Source: Burkholderiales bacterium
GTDB lineage: Bacteria; Pseudomonadota; Gammaproteobacteria; Burkholderiales; SG8-41
Assembly (NCBI GenBank): GCA_020854035.1
Contig: JADZGE010000020.1
Coordinates: 1 to 64,000, forward strand
Length of the DNA: 64,000 nt
Direction of reading: 5' to 3'
The position numbers and the translations under genes were made by a program. Below, piece by piece: positions 7,752-14,122 of the stretch. Each line of letters opens with the position of its first letter. Positions within the stretch are counted from its first letter, which is position 1. The notes below the pieces were generated by a model. The model had not been told where the DNA came from, did no database searches, and saw only the letters and a list, made by a program, of their open reading frames with translations.

Positions 7752-8176
7752 CAGGACTCGTCCACGTCGAACGCATTGGCGTCGAACGCGGGATTGTTCA
7801 GCCGCCCGTAGTAGTTCAAGACATCGCGGAATCCATCGGCGTTGTCCCACACCTGATCGACGAGCGCCTGCGCGTGCCCCATCGCGCGGATGCGCCCCTT
7901 GACCGCGACCTTCGTCGGGCCGTGGATCGAGGAGACCTTCATGTCAAGCGGCACGGAGGGCAGCGCGATCAGCTCGGGATTGCCCGCGAACTGAGCGTGG
8001 CTGATCGCCGGGACCAGCACGAGGAGAAACGGATGCAGCGGCACGCCGCTCTGCGGGTCCACCGCGATCTCGCCGCCCTGGTAGTCTTGGTTGAGATAGT
8101 CCTGGAGCGCGTGGCGCCAGTAGGTCTCGCCTGCTTCGGTCACCTGCTTGATCTTCGAGAGGTAGTACCGCTTCAT
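7751..8176 (-). CDS. phage protein of unknown function, fiber block
   Basis: The ATG at 8176 gives 141 residues; longer readings overlap the Tad2-like gene. The sequence (ISKIKQV-like start, YQGGEIAVDPQSGVPLHPFL, then PELIALPSVPLDMKVSSIHG, ending NNPAFDANAFDVDES) has no signal or membrane helix and resembles small conserved virion-module proteins. It overlaps the next gene by the stop/start ATGA, so the two are probably translationally coupled. Confidence 0.6.
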   Translation of the reverse strand: MKRYYLSKIKQVTEAGETYWRHALQDYLNQDYQGGEIAVDPQSGVPLHPFLLVLVPAISHAQFAGNPELIALPSVPLDMKVSSIHGPTKVAVKGRIRAMGHAQALVDQVWDNADGFRDVLNYYGRLNNPAFDANAFDVDES

Positions 8177-8370
8177 CCTGCGATCTCCCAGTCGTGGGCC
8201 ATCAGATCCTGCGGCGTAAATGCGTAGGGCTCCTGCGCGAACCCGGACGGGGGTGCGGCATCGGGACGGCGCAACTGAACGAACCGCTCCCCCATCCACG
8301 GGCGGCGGATGCCATGCCCGATCGCGAGCGCGACCTGCGCTTGCTCGAACCCGAGTCGGTCGTATCGCAC
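8173..8370 (-). CDS. Tad2-like (DUF2829-type) anti-Thoeris nucleotide sponge
   Basis: A 65-residue protein from a GTG at 8370, the only start available after an in-frame stop. It carries the Tad2/DUF2829 pattern: F-x-x-A at residues 8-11, a small-residue turn then IRRPWMGERFVQL (~21-33), and a C-terminal FTPQDLMAHDWEIAG. Tad2 proteins bind the cyclised ADP-ribose signals of Thoeris defence and neutralise them. The C-terminal TPxDLxAxDWE block is the strongest match. There is no clear Shine-Dalgarno, so translation may be coupled to the 55-residue gene ending at 8386. Target specificity is inferred from the family. Confidence 0.68.
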   Translation of the reverse strand: MRYDRLGFEQAQVALAIGHGIRRPWMGERFVQLRRPDAAPPSGFAQEPYAFTPQDLMAHDWEIAG

Positions 8371-8385
8371 GCGCCAGCCGCCCGG

Positions 8386-8553
8386 TCAGCGCTGCGCCGC
8401 TCGTGCGATCGCCGCCGCGAGCTCCGCCCGCGCCCGGTCATCCGCCGCCTGGAGCGCCTCGACGAGCCCGATCTCGGTCTCCCCCGCTGCTTCGGCCGCG
8501 TTGGCGGCCGTGGTGAGGAGCGCGGCCAGCTCCCGCGCCTGGTCGATGGTCAT
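8386..8553 (-). CDS. small helical phage protein
   Basis: ATG 8553 overlaps the stop of the lipoprotein gene. The 55 residues (MTIDQARELAALLTTAANAA, then a Glu/Ala-rich helix ending IARAAQR) are almost wholly helical, with no Cys and no membrane segment. Unknown function; kept because it fits tightly between coupled genes and shares their strand and codon use. Confidence 0.5.
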   Translation of the reverse strand: MTIDQARELAALLTTAANAAEAAGETEIGLVEALQAADDRARAELAAAIARAAQR

Positions 8554-8930
8554 GGTCTGACTCCCTCGATGAGCTGCGAGGCCGCGGCGAGGTGGAGCGC
8601 CGCCTCCGCGGCGAGCGTCCTCGCCCGGACGCGCTCGCCCTGGGCCTCGGCCCGCACCGCCTGGTCGAGCATCTCCCGCACCGCGTCGGTCCGCGCGAGG
8701 ATCTCGCGCGCGGTCTCGACCGTGATCCGCCCGTCCTCCACGCGCCTGGCGGCCTGGAGGCGCAGCATCACGAGCCCGGTGTAGGTGGGCGAGATGCGAT
8801 GCTCGAAGCTCCCCACCGGCGCGAGGGTCGCCGCCGCCATCACGCGCTGCGGCGCGCCGGCGCTGCCGAGGTCGGGCGTAGCGCAGCCGGCGAGCGCGGC
8901 GAGCGCGAGGGCCGCGATGATGATCCGCAT
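8550..8930 (-). CDS. phage-encoded lipoprotein
   Basis: The 126-residue protein starts with a short signal ending in a lipobox (MRIIIAALALAALAGC), so Cys16 should be lipidated and the protein anchored in a membrane facing the periplasm. The remainder is a long helix (~50-120) rich in Arg, Glu and Ala. It lies between a holin-like gene and fiber genes, so an outer-membrane spanin component or an exclusion lipoprotein are both possible; no family was recognised. Confidence 0.65.
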   Translation of the reverse strand: MRIIIAALALAALAGCATPDLGSAGAPQRVMAAATLAPVGSFEHRISPTYTGLVMLRLQAARRVEDGRITVETAREILARTDAVREMLDQAVRAEAQGERVRARTLAAEAALHLAAASQLIEGVRP

Positions 8931-8939
8931 GGCCGCCTC

Positions 8940-9446
8940 CTAGTTGTCGATCTGGATCGAGAGCGCGTCGATGGCAAACGACGGCGCCGCGTCCCCGTTG
9001 TTGATCGTCTTGGCCGTGGTGAGCGCCGCGCAGACGAGGAGGTTCCCGCCCGAGCTCGCGTCCGAGATGAACCAGTGCGTCACGCTCCCCCAGTTCGCCG
9101 TGGGCGAGGGGAACGTCACCGCGGCGGCGTTGGTGATGGTGCCGCTCGTGCCCGAGGACGCGCCGGTGGTGTTGCCGTGCGTCCCCTTGAACGCGCTCGT
9201 GCCCGTGGCGATCGCGACGCGGGCGTAGCTGCCGCCGGAGACCTCGGTGCCGACCGAGGAATCGGAGCACGAGGCCGTGGAGAGGCCGACGTACACGTTG
9301 GCGGGCGCGGAGTAGCTCGTGCCCCGGAACACGTGATCGACGAGCTTGTTCTCGAGGTAGTCCGACAGCGCGCCGGCTGCCGCGGGCCCGGCGACGAGCT
9401 GCGCGGCGAGGAGTGTGATCGCGAGGATGCGAGTGACGCTCTTCAT
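8940..9446 (-). CDS. tail-fiber-like protein with an added signal peptide
   Basis: From ATG 9446 the 168-residue product begins with a classical signal peptide (KSVTR, hydrophobic AITLLAAQLVAG, then PAAAG) followed at once by ALSDYLENKLVDHVFRG, which is the usual N-terminus of a common phage tail-fiber family. The body is that family too: VYVGLSTA (~46-53), GTEVSGGSYARVAIA, TNAAAVTFPSP, WGSVTHWFISD. Virion proteins do not normally carry an export signal, so this one is predicted to be secreted to the periplasm or outside. It overlaps the holin-like gene by four bases. Function could be a decoy or exclusion factor; this is inference. Confidence 0.65.
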   Translation of the reverse strand: MKSVTRILAITLLAAQLVAGPAAAGALSDYLENKLVDHVFRGTSYSAPANVYVGLSTASCSDSSVGTEVSGGSYARVAIATGTSAFKGTHGNTTGASSGTSGTITNAAAVTFPSPTANWGSVTHWFISDASSGGNLLVCAALTTAKTINNGDAAPSFAIDALSIQIDN

Positions 9447-9667
9447 TTGGAGTCTCCAGTCAGGTGTTGTGTTGCCTTCCACCGCCCGTACGCCGCGAGC
9501 GCCGCGCCGATCAGCACGACGAGCGCCTGCGCGATCGCGCGCGCGTCCGGCTCGACCTCGATGCCGGCAGCCTGCACAGCGGCATCCGGGTCCACCCCGG
9601 CGAACCCGGCGATGGTGAGGATCGCGATGCCGATGTAGGTGCGATACCCCTGCAGGCGGCCCATCAC
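9443..9667 (-). CDS. holin-like small membrane protein
   Basis: 74 residues with two hydrophobic segments (~11-26 TYIGIAILTIAGFAGV and ~45-62 AQALVVLIGAALAAYG) separated by an acidic loop, and a charged C-terminus (RWKATQHLTGDSK). This is the size and topology of class II phage holins, which make the lysis lesion in the inner membrane. It lies soon after the Mor gene, where Mu-like phages keep lysis genes. No endolysin was found beside it. Confidence 0.6.
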   Translation of the reverse strand: MMGRLQGYRTYIGIAILTIAGFAGVDPDAAVQAAGIEVEPDARAIAQALVVLIGAALAAYGRWKATQHLTGDSK

Positions 9668-9737
9668 GAGCGCCTCACGAGCCTCCCTTCCCTCTCAGGG
9701 GGGAGGGCGGGGATGGAGGTGGGGTGCCGTTCCGCGG

Positions 9738-9905
9738 TCATACCCGGGCCTCGAAGCGGGGCGGCACGAACGCGCAGGCAACGCCGGCGGCGCGGTACTG
9801 CCACACCGGAGCGAGCCGGCAGCGGCCGTAGCCGCGATCGCTCATGCGATCGTCGGGGTTGAGGAGAAAACGCGCGCAGCGTGCGCAGGTGTCGGACGGA
9901 TGCAC
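9738..9905 (-). CDS. small cysteine-rich (zinc-ribbon-like) phage protein
   Basis: A GTG at 9905 gives 55 residues with the pattern DTCARCARFLLNP...GYGRCRL...GVACAFV, i.e. CxxC followed by two more cysteines, common in small proteins of Mu-like phages (CxxCxxF...GxGxC...C). The same frame stays open upstream to just after the Mor stop but offers no usual start codon, so the start is uncertain. A 25-codon reading (9664-9741) follows it with overlapping stop/start, but is too short to trust. Confidence 0.5.
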   Translation of the reverse strand: MHPSDTCARCARFLLNPDDRMSDRGYGRCRLAPVWQYRAAGVACAFVPPRFEARV

Positions 9906-9928
9906 GCGGCGATAGTAGTGCCGGCCCC

Positions 9929-9956
9929 GTACCGGAAATAAGGCGATATTCGGTAC
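9929..9956 (-). promoter_or_regulatory. dyad just downstream of the Mor gene, candidate middle-promoter site
   Basis: GTACCG at 9929-9934 and CGGTAC at 9951-9956 form a perfect six-base inverted repeat around AT-rich sequence (GAAATAAGGCGATATT), the most AT-rich spot in this part. It lies directly after the Mor-type activator gene, at the head of the lysis/fiber genes. In Mu, Mor binds a dyad at the middle promoter, which is also just after mor. Confidence 0.4.
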
Positions 9957-9959
9957 GCC

Positions 9960-10283
9960 TCAGCTGCGTTTGCGCTGCTCGCGCAGTGCGTTGCACACGG
10001 TGGTCCGGCCGAGGCCGTAGCGGCGGCAGAGCTCTGCCACTGTGGCGCCCGCCTGGCGCTCGGCGTAGAGCTGGCGGTTGCGCCGTTCGCGATCGTAGGA
10101 ATACCCGAGCGGAAAATAGGGCCGCGCGTCGTGCCACTCGCGCCGGAACCGTTCCACCGCCGCTGCGCTCGCCTGCGCGGCCGCCGCGTGCGGTACGCCC
10201 TGGGCAACCAGCTCCGCCTCGAGCGTGCGCGCGATCGAGCGCAGCAACTCCGGATAACGGGCGTCGGTGATCTCGGCGGTCAT
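9960..10283 (-). CDS. mor: Mor/C-family transcription activator
   Basis: 107 residues with the family layout: an N-terminal helical dimerisation part, the hinge strand ARPYFPLGYSYD (~53-64), and a C-terminal helix-turn-helix with GATVAELCRRYGLGRTTVC (~79-97). Mu Mor uses this fold to switch on the middle promoter with host RNA polymerase. It is preceded by DUF2513 and GemA genes, as expected for the last early gene. Its gene is followed by a dyad at 9929-9956 that may be its target. Confidence 0.82.
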   Translation of the reverse strand: MTAEITDARYPELLRSIARTLEAELVAQGVPHAAAAQASAAAVERFRREWHDARPYFPLGYSYDRERRNRQLYAERQAGATVAELCRRYGLGRTTVCNALREQRKRS

Positions 10284-10287
10284 CGCC

Positions 10288-10653
10288 TCAACGCAGCAGT
10301 TCCTCGATGACGGACTTCACGAGCGTCCGGACGACATCGACCGAGAGTTCCAGCCCCTTGTCCCGGGCGAGAGTCTTTACGCGGTTCCAGATCGTGTCCC
10401 GCCGGATCTGGTCGATGAGTTCGTGCCCTGCCCATGTCAGGCGTGTCGCGAAGCGATAGGCTGCGCCGCCCACGGCGCCGGGCGGCCTGCCGCCGCCCTC
10501 GATCAGCCCGGCCTCTTCCATCAGCACCATGTGATACGCCGCCACTTCGGCCGCCACACCCTCAATCGAGTCGCTATCGACCGCGCTGTCGATCGTGGGC
10601 AACGCTTCGACCTTCAGCAGAATCTTCCTGATCACGTCCCAGTTACGTTGCAT
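10288..10653 (-). CDS. DUF2513-family protein
   Basis: The 121-residue protein opens with RNWDVIRKILLKVEAL, the hallmark of DUF2513, followed by YHMVLMEEAGLIEG and a winged-helix-like LTWAGHELIDQIRRDTIWNRV. DUF2513 proteins occur in phages and genomic islands and are thought to be winged-helix regulators; the function is not established. It overlaps the upstream zinc-binding gene by 11 bases. Confidence 0.8.
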   Translation of the reverse strand: MQRNWDVIRKILLKVEALPTIDSAVDSDSIEGVAAEVAAYHMVLMEEAGLIEGGGRPPGAVGGAAYRFATRLTWAGHELIDQIRRDTIWNRVKTLARDKGLELSVDVVRTLVKSVIEELLR

Positions 10654-10921
10654 GCCCCGTCTCCTCTTGTGGCGCCCGTCGCGTCTTCCATTCCCGGTAC
10701 GCCGCCTGATGCTCCGCGCACAGGTGCTTGTCTGGGCCTACCTCCTGCGCGCAGCCGCCGCAGATCCACGCATCACAGGTGCCGCTCTTGCCGCCCGGCA
10801 CCTTCCAGTCGCACTGGAGCGTCGCCCGCGCGCCGCACGCGCACAGGTGGACACGGACGCGGCGCGCCCCGCACACGATCGCCACCCCGCCGCCCGGCAG
10901 CGGCACGCGCGAGCACTTCAC
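10643..10921 (-). CDS. cysteine/histidine-rich zinc-binding phage protein
   Basis: A GTG at 10921 preceded by GGAGGGG gives 92 residues. Eight cysteines and a C-terminal CAEHQAAY form two putative zinc sites: VHLCACGARATLQC (~28-41) and CDAWICGGCAQ...HLCAEH (~53-75). The GTG overlaps the stop of GemA (10918). Similar small zinc proteins sit between gemA and mor in many Mu-like phages; the role is unknown. Confidence 0.65.
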   Translation of the reverse strand: MKCSRVPLPGGGVAIVCGARRVRVHLCACGARATLQCDWKVPGGKSGTCDAWICGGCAQEVGPDKHLCAEHQAAYREWKTRRAPQEETGHAT

Positions 10922-11373
10922 GCCCGCCCCTCCGGGTGCCGTTTGCCGTCCTTTACGAGAGCCGTAATGATCGCGTGAAGCTCGCGCGCGCCGCACAGTT
11001 CCAGACGCGGGATGCGGAACATCGCCTCCGCGATCCCGTCGGCGTACTGGCGCCGGCGCCCGGCGTTGACGAGCAGGCGGCGGATCTTCCAGAGCATCGC
11101 CTGACGGTCTGGGGCCGCGGTGTTGACCCAGCTCCACTCCCCGTCGGCACGAGGTTTCCCGTGAAACCTCTCGGCCGCGAAGCCGCACCGACGCAGGTGC
11201 GCGATCACCGCCTGGCGCTGTTCGTGATTGAGATCGGCCGAGGAGCGCACCCGCGCCACCGTCCACAGCATGTCCCGGTACGCATCGTCGTCGAGCCCGA
11301 GCGCCTTCTTCCCGAGGTGGATCGTCGCGAGATCGCGGCGGCGCTGGTCAGGAGACGCGGTGCGGCCCGTCAT
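10918..11373 (-). CDS. gemA: GemA-type regulatory protein (DUF1018, Mu gp16)
   Basis: 151 residues matching GemA: RRDLATIHLGKKALGLDDDAYRDML near the N-terminus, a FHGKPRADG linker (~69-77), and AMLWKIRRLLVNAGRRRQYADG, then the closing ELCGARELHAIITAL. In Mu GemA affects host gene expression and DNA supercoiling. Its start lies seven bases after an 11-base G run on this strand, which probably also serves as its ribosome site. Confidence 0.88.
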   Translation of the reverse strand: MTGRTASPDQRRRDLATIHLGKKALGLDDDAYRDMLWTVARVRSSADLNHEQRQAVIAHLRRCGFAAERFHGKPRADGEWSWVNTAAPDRQAMLWKIRRLLVNAGRRRQYADGIAEAMFRIPRLELCGARELHAIITALVKDGKRHPEGRA

Positions 11374-11564
11374 CGATCACCCCCCCCCCCGAGCTTTTTC
11401 AGATTGGCCGGCAGCACGTAGCGCACCACGAAGACATCGCCATAGCGCCACACCGTGCGCACCCGGAGCGCCGTCAGACAAGAAACCTCGCAGCGCTGCC
11501 CGCGCAGCACTCTGTCGCGGCCGATGTACTCGGCGAGATCGCCGGCGGCGACGGCGTCGGTCAT
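11370..11564 (-). CDS. small phage protein ending in a Gly run
   Basis: 64 residues from ATG 11564, with strand-like stretches (EYIGRDRVLRGQRCEVSCL, then VWRYGDVFVVRYVLPANLKK) that suggest a small SH3-like barrel. The C-terminal GGGG comes from an 11-base homopolymer (11380-11390), and the stop overlaps the gemA start. Unknown function. Confidence 0.55.
   Translation of the reverse strand: MTDAVAAGDLAEYIGRDRVLRGQRCEVSCLTALRVRTVWRYGDVFVVRYVLPANLKKLGGGGDR
11380..11390 (-). repeat. homopolymer of 11 G (minus strand) before gemA
   Basis: Eleven C in a row on the plus strand, at the end of the 64-residue gene and seven bases before the gemA start. Slippage by one base would move the small gene's stop and could fuse or unlink it from gemA. 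It may equally be just a G-rich ribosome site. Confidence 0.6.
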
Positions 11565-12004
11565 TGGCGCTCCTCGACCACACGACAGCGTTGCGCAACG
11601 AACCGCTCGGCCTTGGTGATGACGTGCTGCCAGTCCGACTGCCAGTGCCGGTGCTCCCAGCGCGGGTAATCTTCCGCCTCGAACGCGCGCATCCACTCCG
11701 CGTCTTCTTCGACACAGGTGACGCGCAGCCCGCTGCCGATCACCATCCCGAACCACGTGTCCCACGCATCGAGCTCGAACGCGAGCGACCCGCCGCACTC
11801 TGGGCATTCGAACAGGGGATGCGGCAGCCGGTAATACCGGCCCGGCCGGATCTCGTGGAGCTTACGGATCTGATTGACCTGGCGCGGGTCGATCACACCC
11901 AGCTCGACGCGGGCGCGCCGGCCCATCTCGCGGATCTCGGCCAGCGCCTTCGCGGCCAGGCGCTCGACCGCCCGTTCGACGGAGCTGTAGTTATCGGCGT
12001 TCAT
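11561..12004 (-). CDS. conserved phage protein of unknown function with a CxxC motif
   Basis: 147 residues: a helical N-terminal third (SSVERAVERLAAKALAEIRE), a middle HPLFECPECGGSLAFEL (~62-78), and a second half with several Trp (RWEHRHWQSDWQHVI). One further Cys (VTC, ~97) could complete a metal site. It overlaps the next gene by the stop/start ATGA. No family recognised. Confidence 0.6.
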   Translation of the reverse strand: MNADNYSSVERAVERLAAKALAEIREMGRRARVELGVIDPRQVNQIRKLHEIRPGRYYRLPHPLFECPECGGSLAFELDAWDTWFGMVIGSGLRVTCVEEDAEWMRAFEAEDYPRWEHRHWQSDWQHVITKAERFVAQRCRVVEERQ

Positions 12005-12022
12005 CGGCGGCTAAATCGACCG

Positions 12023-12226
12023 TCACGGCCTCGGCTCCGGCTCGCCTGGCCGAATCGAGGGCGGGATGGGTTTCCCCATCTCCACGCACAGCAGCCGTAT
12101 CAGCTCCTCCCAGTGCCGCTGCGCCTGCTGCGGCAGCCCGAGGCGCTCTGCCTCCCGGCACGCGCGGAGCGCCGCGTCGGTCTGGACCTGGTGCGCCCGT
12201 CGTTCGTCCCTGTTCATCACCGTCAC
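12023..12226 (-). CDS. small helical phage protein
   Basis: 67 residues from GTG 12226 (overlapping the upstream stop) or 64 from ATG 12217. One helix (RRAHQVQTDAALRACREAER) is followed by QQAQRHWEELIRLLCVEMGK and a Pro-rich tail. Unknown function. Confidence 0.5.
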   Translation of the reverse strand: MTVMNRDERRAHQVQTDAALRACREAERLGLPQQAQRHWEELIRLLCVEMGKPIPPSIRPGEPEPRP

Positions 12227-12420
12227 CCCGCGAAATGCTTGCCCCAGATCCGCTCGATCACCTCGATCTGGCGCTCAGTGATCGTCCGCGTGTCTTTGCC
12301 CTCGCGGCTCCATCCCCACACGGACGAGATGAAGTCCGTCTCCCACTCGTTAACTTCGTGCGTGCCCAGAAGCCCGTGGAGCTGCTGGATCTTCGTGTTG
12401 AGGGAGACGATGCGGGTCAC
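12223..12420 (-). CDS. small phage protein, possible primase/helicase-loader-like fragment
   Basis: A GTG at 12420 gives 65 residues: VTRIVSLNTKIQQLHGLLGT, then EVNEWETDFISSVWGW and TITERQIEVIERIWGKHF. The last part resembles the C-terminal helices of small phage proteins that read TxxQxxxIxxIWxKHF. It is coupled to the upstream membrane protein gene (GTGA overlap). Function unknown. Confidence 0.55.
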   Translation of the reverse strand: MTRIVSLNTKIQQLHGLLGTHEVNEWETDFISSVWGWSREGKDTRTITERQIEVIERIWGKHFAG

Positions 12421-12563
12421 CGCAGCACCCAAAGCACCAGCCCGACGAGCAAGCCCACTGCCGCGCCGGAGATCGCGGCGATCACGGACGCGCGCAGCCG
12501 CCGCTCCCGCCACACCGCGCGGTGGTGCTCGATCACGGCGTCGATGCCTTCGTCCGGCCTCAC
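12417..12563 (-). CDS. tiny C-terminally anchored membrane protein
   Basis: 48 residues from GTG 12563: a charged N-terminal half (EHHRAVWRERRLR) and one C-terminal membrane helix (SVIAAISGAAVGLLVGLVLW). Its start overlaps the stop of the methyltransferase-like gene and its stop overlaps the next start, which supports real translation. Confidence 0.5.
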   Translation of the reverse strand: MRPDEGIDAVIEHHRAVWRERRLRASVIAAISGAAVGLLVGLVLWVLR

Positions 12564-13117
12564 GCCATCACCTTCTCGAACACCGAAAACGCCCGCATCC
12601 GCTGGTCGTAGCCCGCGATGACGCCGATCAAGGCGATCGGCCGCACCGTGCACTCGCCGATCGCACGCGGCGGGCGCGGCCACAGATAGTCGAGGAAGCC
12701 CACGCGCCCGCCCGGGCGCACGTGCGCGAGGCAGTCGCGCAGGAGCTGCCCCGCGTCCGGGAGCACCCCGCGGCCGCACCGATAGTGGTCCGCGTCCTCC
12801 GGGCTGTAGGGGCGGTCGACCAGCATTGCGCTCCAGCCGCCCAGCAGGATCGGCAGCTCCGCGCGCACATCCATGCAGTAGTCGGGCTTGAGCCGCCGGT
12901 CGAGATCGACCGTGCGGTCATTGCGGCCGACCCCGTTGTGCCGGTGATGCCGCACCATCCCGCCGCACACGTGCAGCACCGCGTCATCCGGCCCCACGCC
13001 GAGCAACGCACGGGCGCGCGTGAGAAACCCCGACGGATAGGCGCCGTAGTAGCGCCGCCCGCCGGTCAACTGCGGGCGGGCGAGGATCCACGTGTCGCAG
13101 ATCGGGCGGTAGCTCAT
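12560..13117 (-). CDS. SAM-dependent methyltransferase-like phage protein
   Basis: From ATG 13117 the protein has 185 residues and follows the order of class I methyltransferase motifs: VLHVCGG (motif I, ~44-50), TVDLDRR (motif II), a CMDVRAELPI stretch, AMLVDRPYS at the place of the catalytic DPPY-type motif, and HVRPGGRVGFLDY (~133-145). The usual glycine-rich loop is reduced to CGG and the catalytic motif reads DRPY, so either a divergent DNA/base methylase or an inactive relative is possible. In a phage, host-like methylation to evade restriction would fit; this is inference. Confidence 0.5.
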   Translation of the reverse strand: MSYRPICDTWILARPQLTGGRRYYGAYPSGFLTRARALLGVGPDDAVLHVCGGMVRHHRHNGVGRNDRTVDLDRRLKPDYCMDVRAELPILLGGWSAMLVDRPYSPEDADHYRCGRGVLPDAGQLLRDCLAHVRPGGRVGFLDYLWPRPPRAIGECTVRPIALIGVIAGYDQRMRAFSVFEKVMA

Positions 13118-13356
13118 CAATGCACCACCCTCTCCGCTTCGCCGCCCTCGACCGGCAGCGGCGCATCGTCGAGCGGGCGCGCGGCCGCGAGCATCGCCTG
13201 CAGGTGTCGCTGCGCCGCGCGCGCCTGCCGGCGCATGCGCTCCCCGTGCCGGCGCGCGTTGATGCGCACCCAGTAGGACATGCCCCACGCGGCATTGCGA
13301 TTGCGCGCATCGAGCGCGTCCGGGCGGCGGATGCTCATGGTCTGGAGGCGCTTCAT
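13117..13356 (-). CDS. basic small phage protein
   Basis: 79 residues from ATG 13356, very Arg-rich (RNRNAAWGMSYWVRINARRH, then ERMRRQARAAQRHLQAML). Probably binds nucleic acid or works as a helical adaptor. No family recognised; overlapped by neighbours on both sides as in a tight operon. Confidence 0.5.
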   Translation of the reverse strand: MKRLQTMSIRRPDALDARNRNAAWGMSYWVRINARRHGERMRRQARAAQRHLQAMLAAARPLDDAPLPVEGGEAERVVH

Positions 13357-13556
13357 CCCCTCGGCCTTATCGTGACGACGCGCCCGCGCAGTTCCCGCAG
13401 CCGCCGCTCGATCGCGGCGCAGACGGTCTTCTGCAGCCCGGGAACGGTAAGCGCTGCCTGGCACTGCGCCCGGGTGAACGAGCGCACGCGCTCGATCCGG
13501 CTTGCCGCATCGACTGCGCCGTAGCCGTGCTTCCCGAGGAAGGGATCGCGGCTCAC
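13353..13556 (-). CDS. small phage protein after Gam
   Basis: 67 residues: a GKHGYGAVDAASRIERVRSF start, a Cys-containing helix (TRAQCQAALTVPG) and a basic C-terminus (ERRLRELRGRVVTIRPRG). Overlaps Gam by four bases. Unknown function. Confidence 0.5.
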   Translation of the reverse strand: MSRDPFLGKHGYGAVDAASRIERVRSFTRAQCQAALTVPGLQKTVCAAIERRLRELRGRVVTIRPRG

Positions 13557-14074
13557 GCCTGCACCTCCTGCTCGAACGGCGTGATCGCGAAATCCTCGAC
13601 CCCGGTCACGATCGTGAGCCCGGCGACTCCGCGCGCGGCATCCGGCTCCTCGAGTACCGCCTCCTTGTTCACTTCCTCCTTAACCCGCACGAAGCGGACG
13701 AGCCCGAGGCGCTTCAGCGTCTCGATCACACCCTCGGCGTTGCGCACCGACACCGAAGGCGGGCGCTGGCGCCAGCTCACTTCGCCCGTGATGAGGTTCG
13801 CGCTCTTCACCTTCCCCCCGTCCGTCAGCTCCGCGCGGTGCGCCTCGCACCAGGTCTGGATGCCGCGCTGGAGCGTCTCCACCTGCGCCTGCAGGGCCTC
13901 GAGGCGCTCGCTGTAGCGCTTGGTGATCGCGGCGATCTCGTCGTTCATGTCCGCCGTGCGGCGGGTGAGTTCGCGCTGCGCGTCGCCGAGACGCTTCACG
14001 TCGGCGATGCAGTCTTCCTTCGACTGCGGCGCGTATGCCGCGGCGGTCGATTTGAGTCGATGTTTTGCTGCCAT
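13553..14074 (-). CDS. gam: Gam-like host-nuclease inhibitor
   Basis: 173 residues with the Gam layout: a long N-terminal coiled coil (~20-80, with RRTADMNDEIAAITKRYSER), then the beta-rich part TGEVSWRQRPPSVSVRN (~96-112) and a helical end (EEVNKEAVLEEPD). Mu Gam, a relative of Ku, coats double-strand ends and blocks host exonuclease such as RecBCD, protecting phage DNA. Three TTCCGTG repeats lie between its start and the upstream gene, a possible control site. Confidence 0.88.
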   Translation of the reverse strand: MAAKHRLKSTAAAYAPQSKEDCIADVKRLGDAQRELTRRTADMNDEIAAITKRYSERLEALQAQVETLQRGIQTWCEAHRAELTDGGKVKSANLITGEVSWRQRPPSVSVRNAEGVIETLKRLGLVRFVRVKEEVNKEAVLEEPDAARGVAGLTIVTGVEDFAITPFEQEVQA

Positions 14075-14085
14075 AAATGGTCCTT

Positions 14086-14112
14086 TTCCGTGTCCTTCCG
14101 TGTGTTTCCGTG
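14086..14112. repeat. three TTCCGTG copies at exact 10-base spacing upstream of gam
   Basis: TTCCGTG at 14086-14092, 14096-14102 and 14106-14112 in the 48-base gap before gam. One-turn spacing is what a multimeric DNA-binding protein would use. The complement (CACGGAA) also resembles short dispersed tandem repeats of many bacterial intergenic regions, so it may not be phage-specific. Confidence 0.5.
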
Positions 14113-14122
14113 GCCGATGTCC

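Noticed and set aside
9664-9741. 25-codon reading between the cysteine-rich gene and the holin-like gene
   Set aside because: Overlapping stop/start codons look attractive, but the peptide (HPTSIPALPPEREGRL) is typical of a common C/G-rich intergenic repeat rather than protein.
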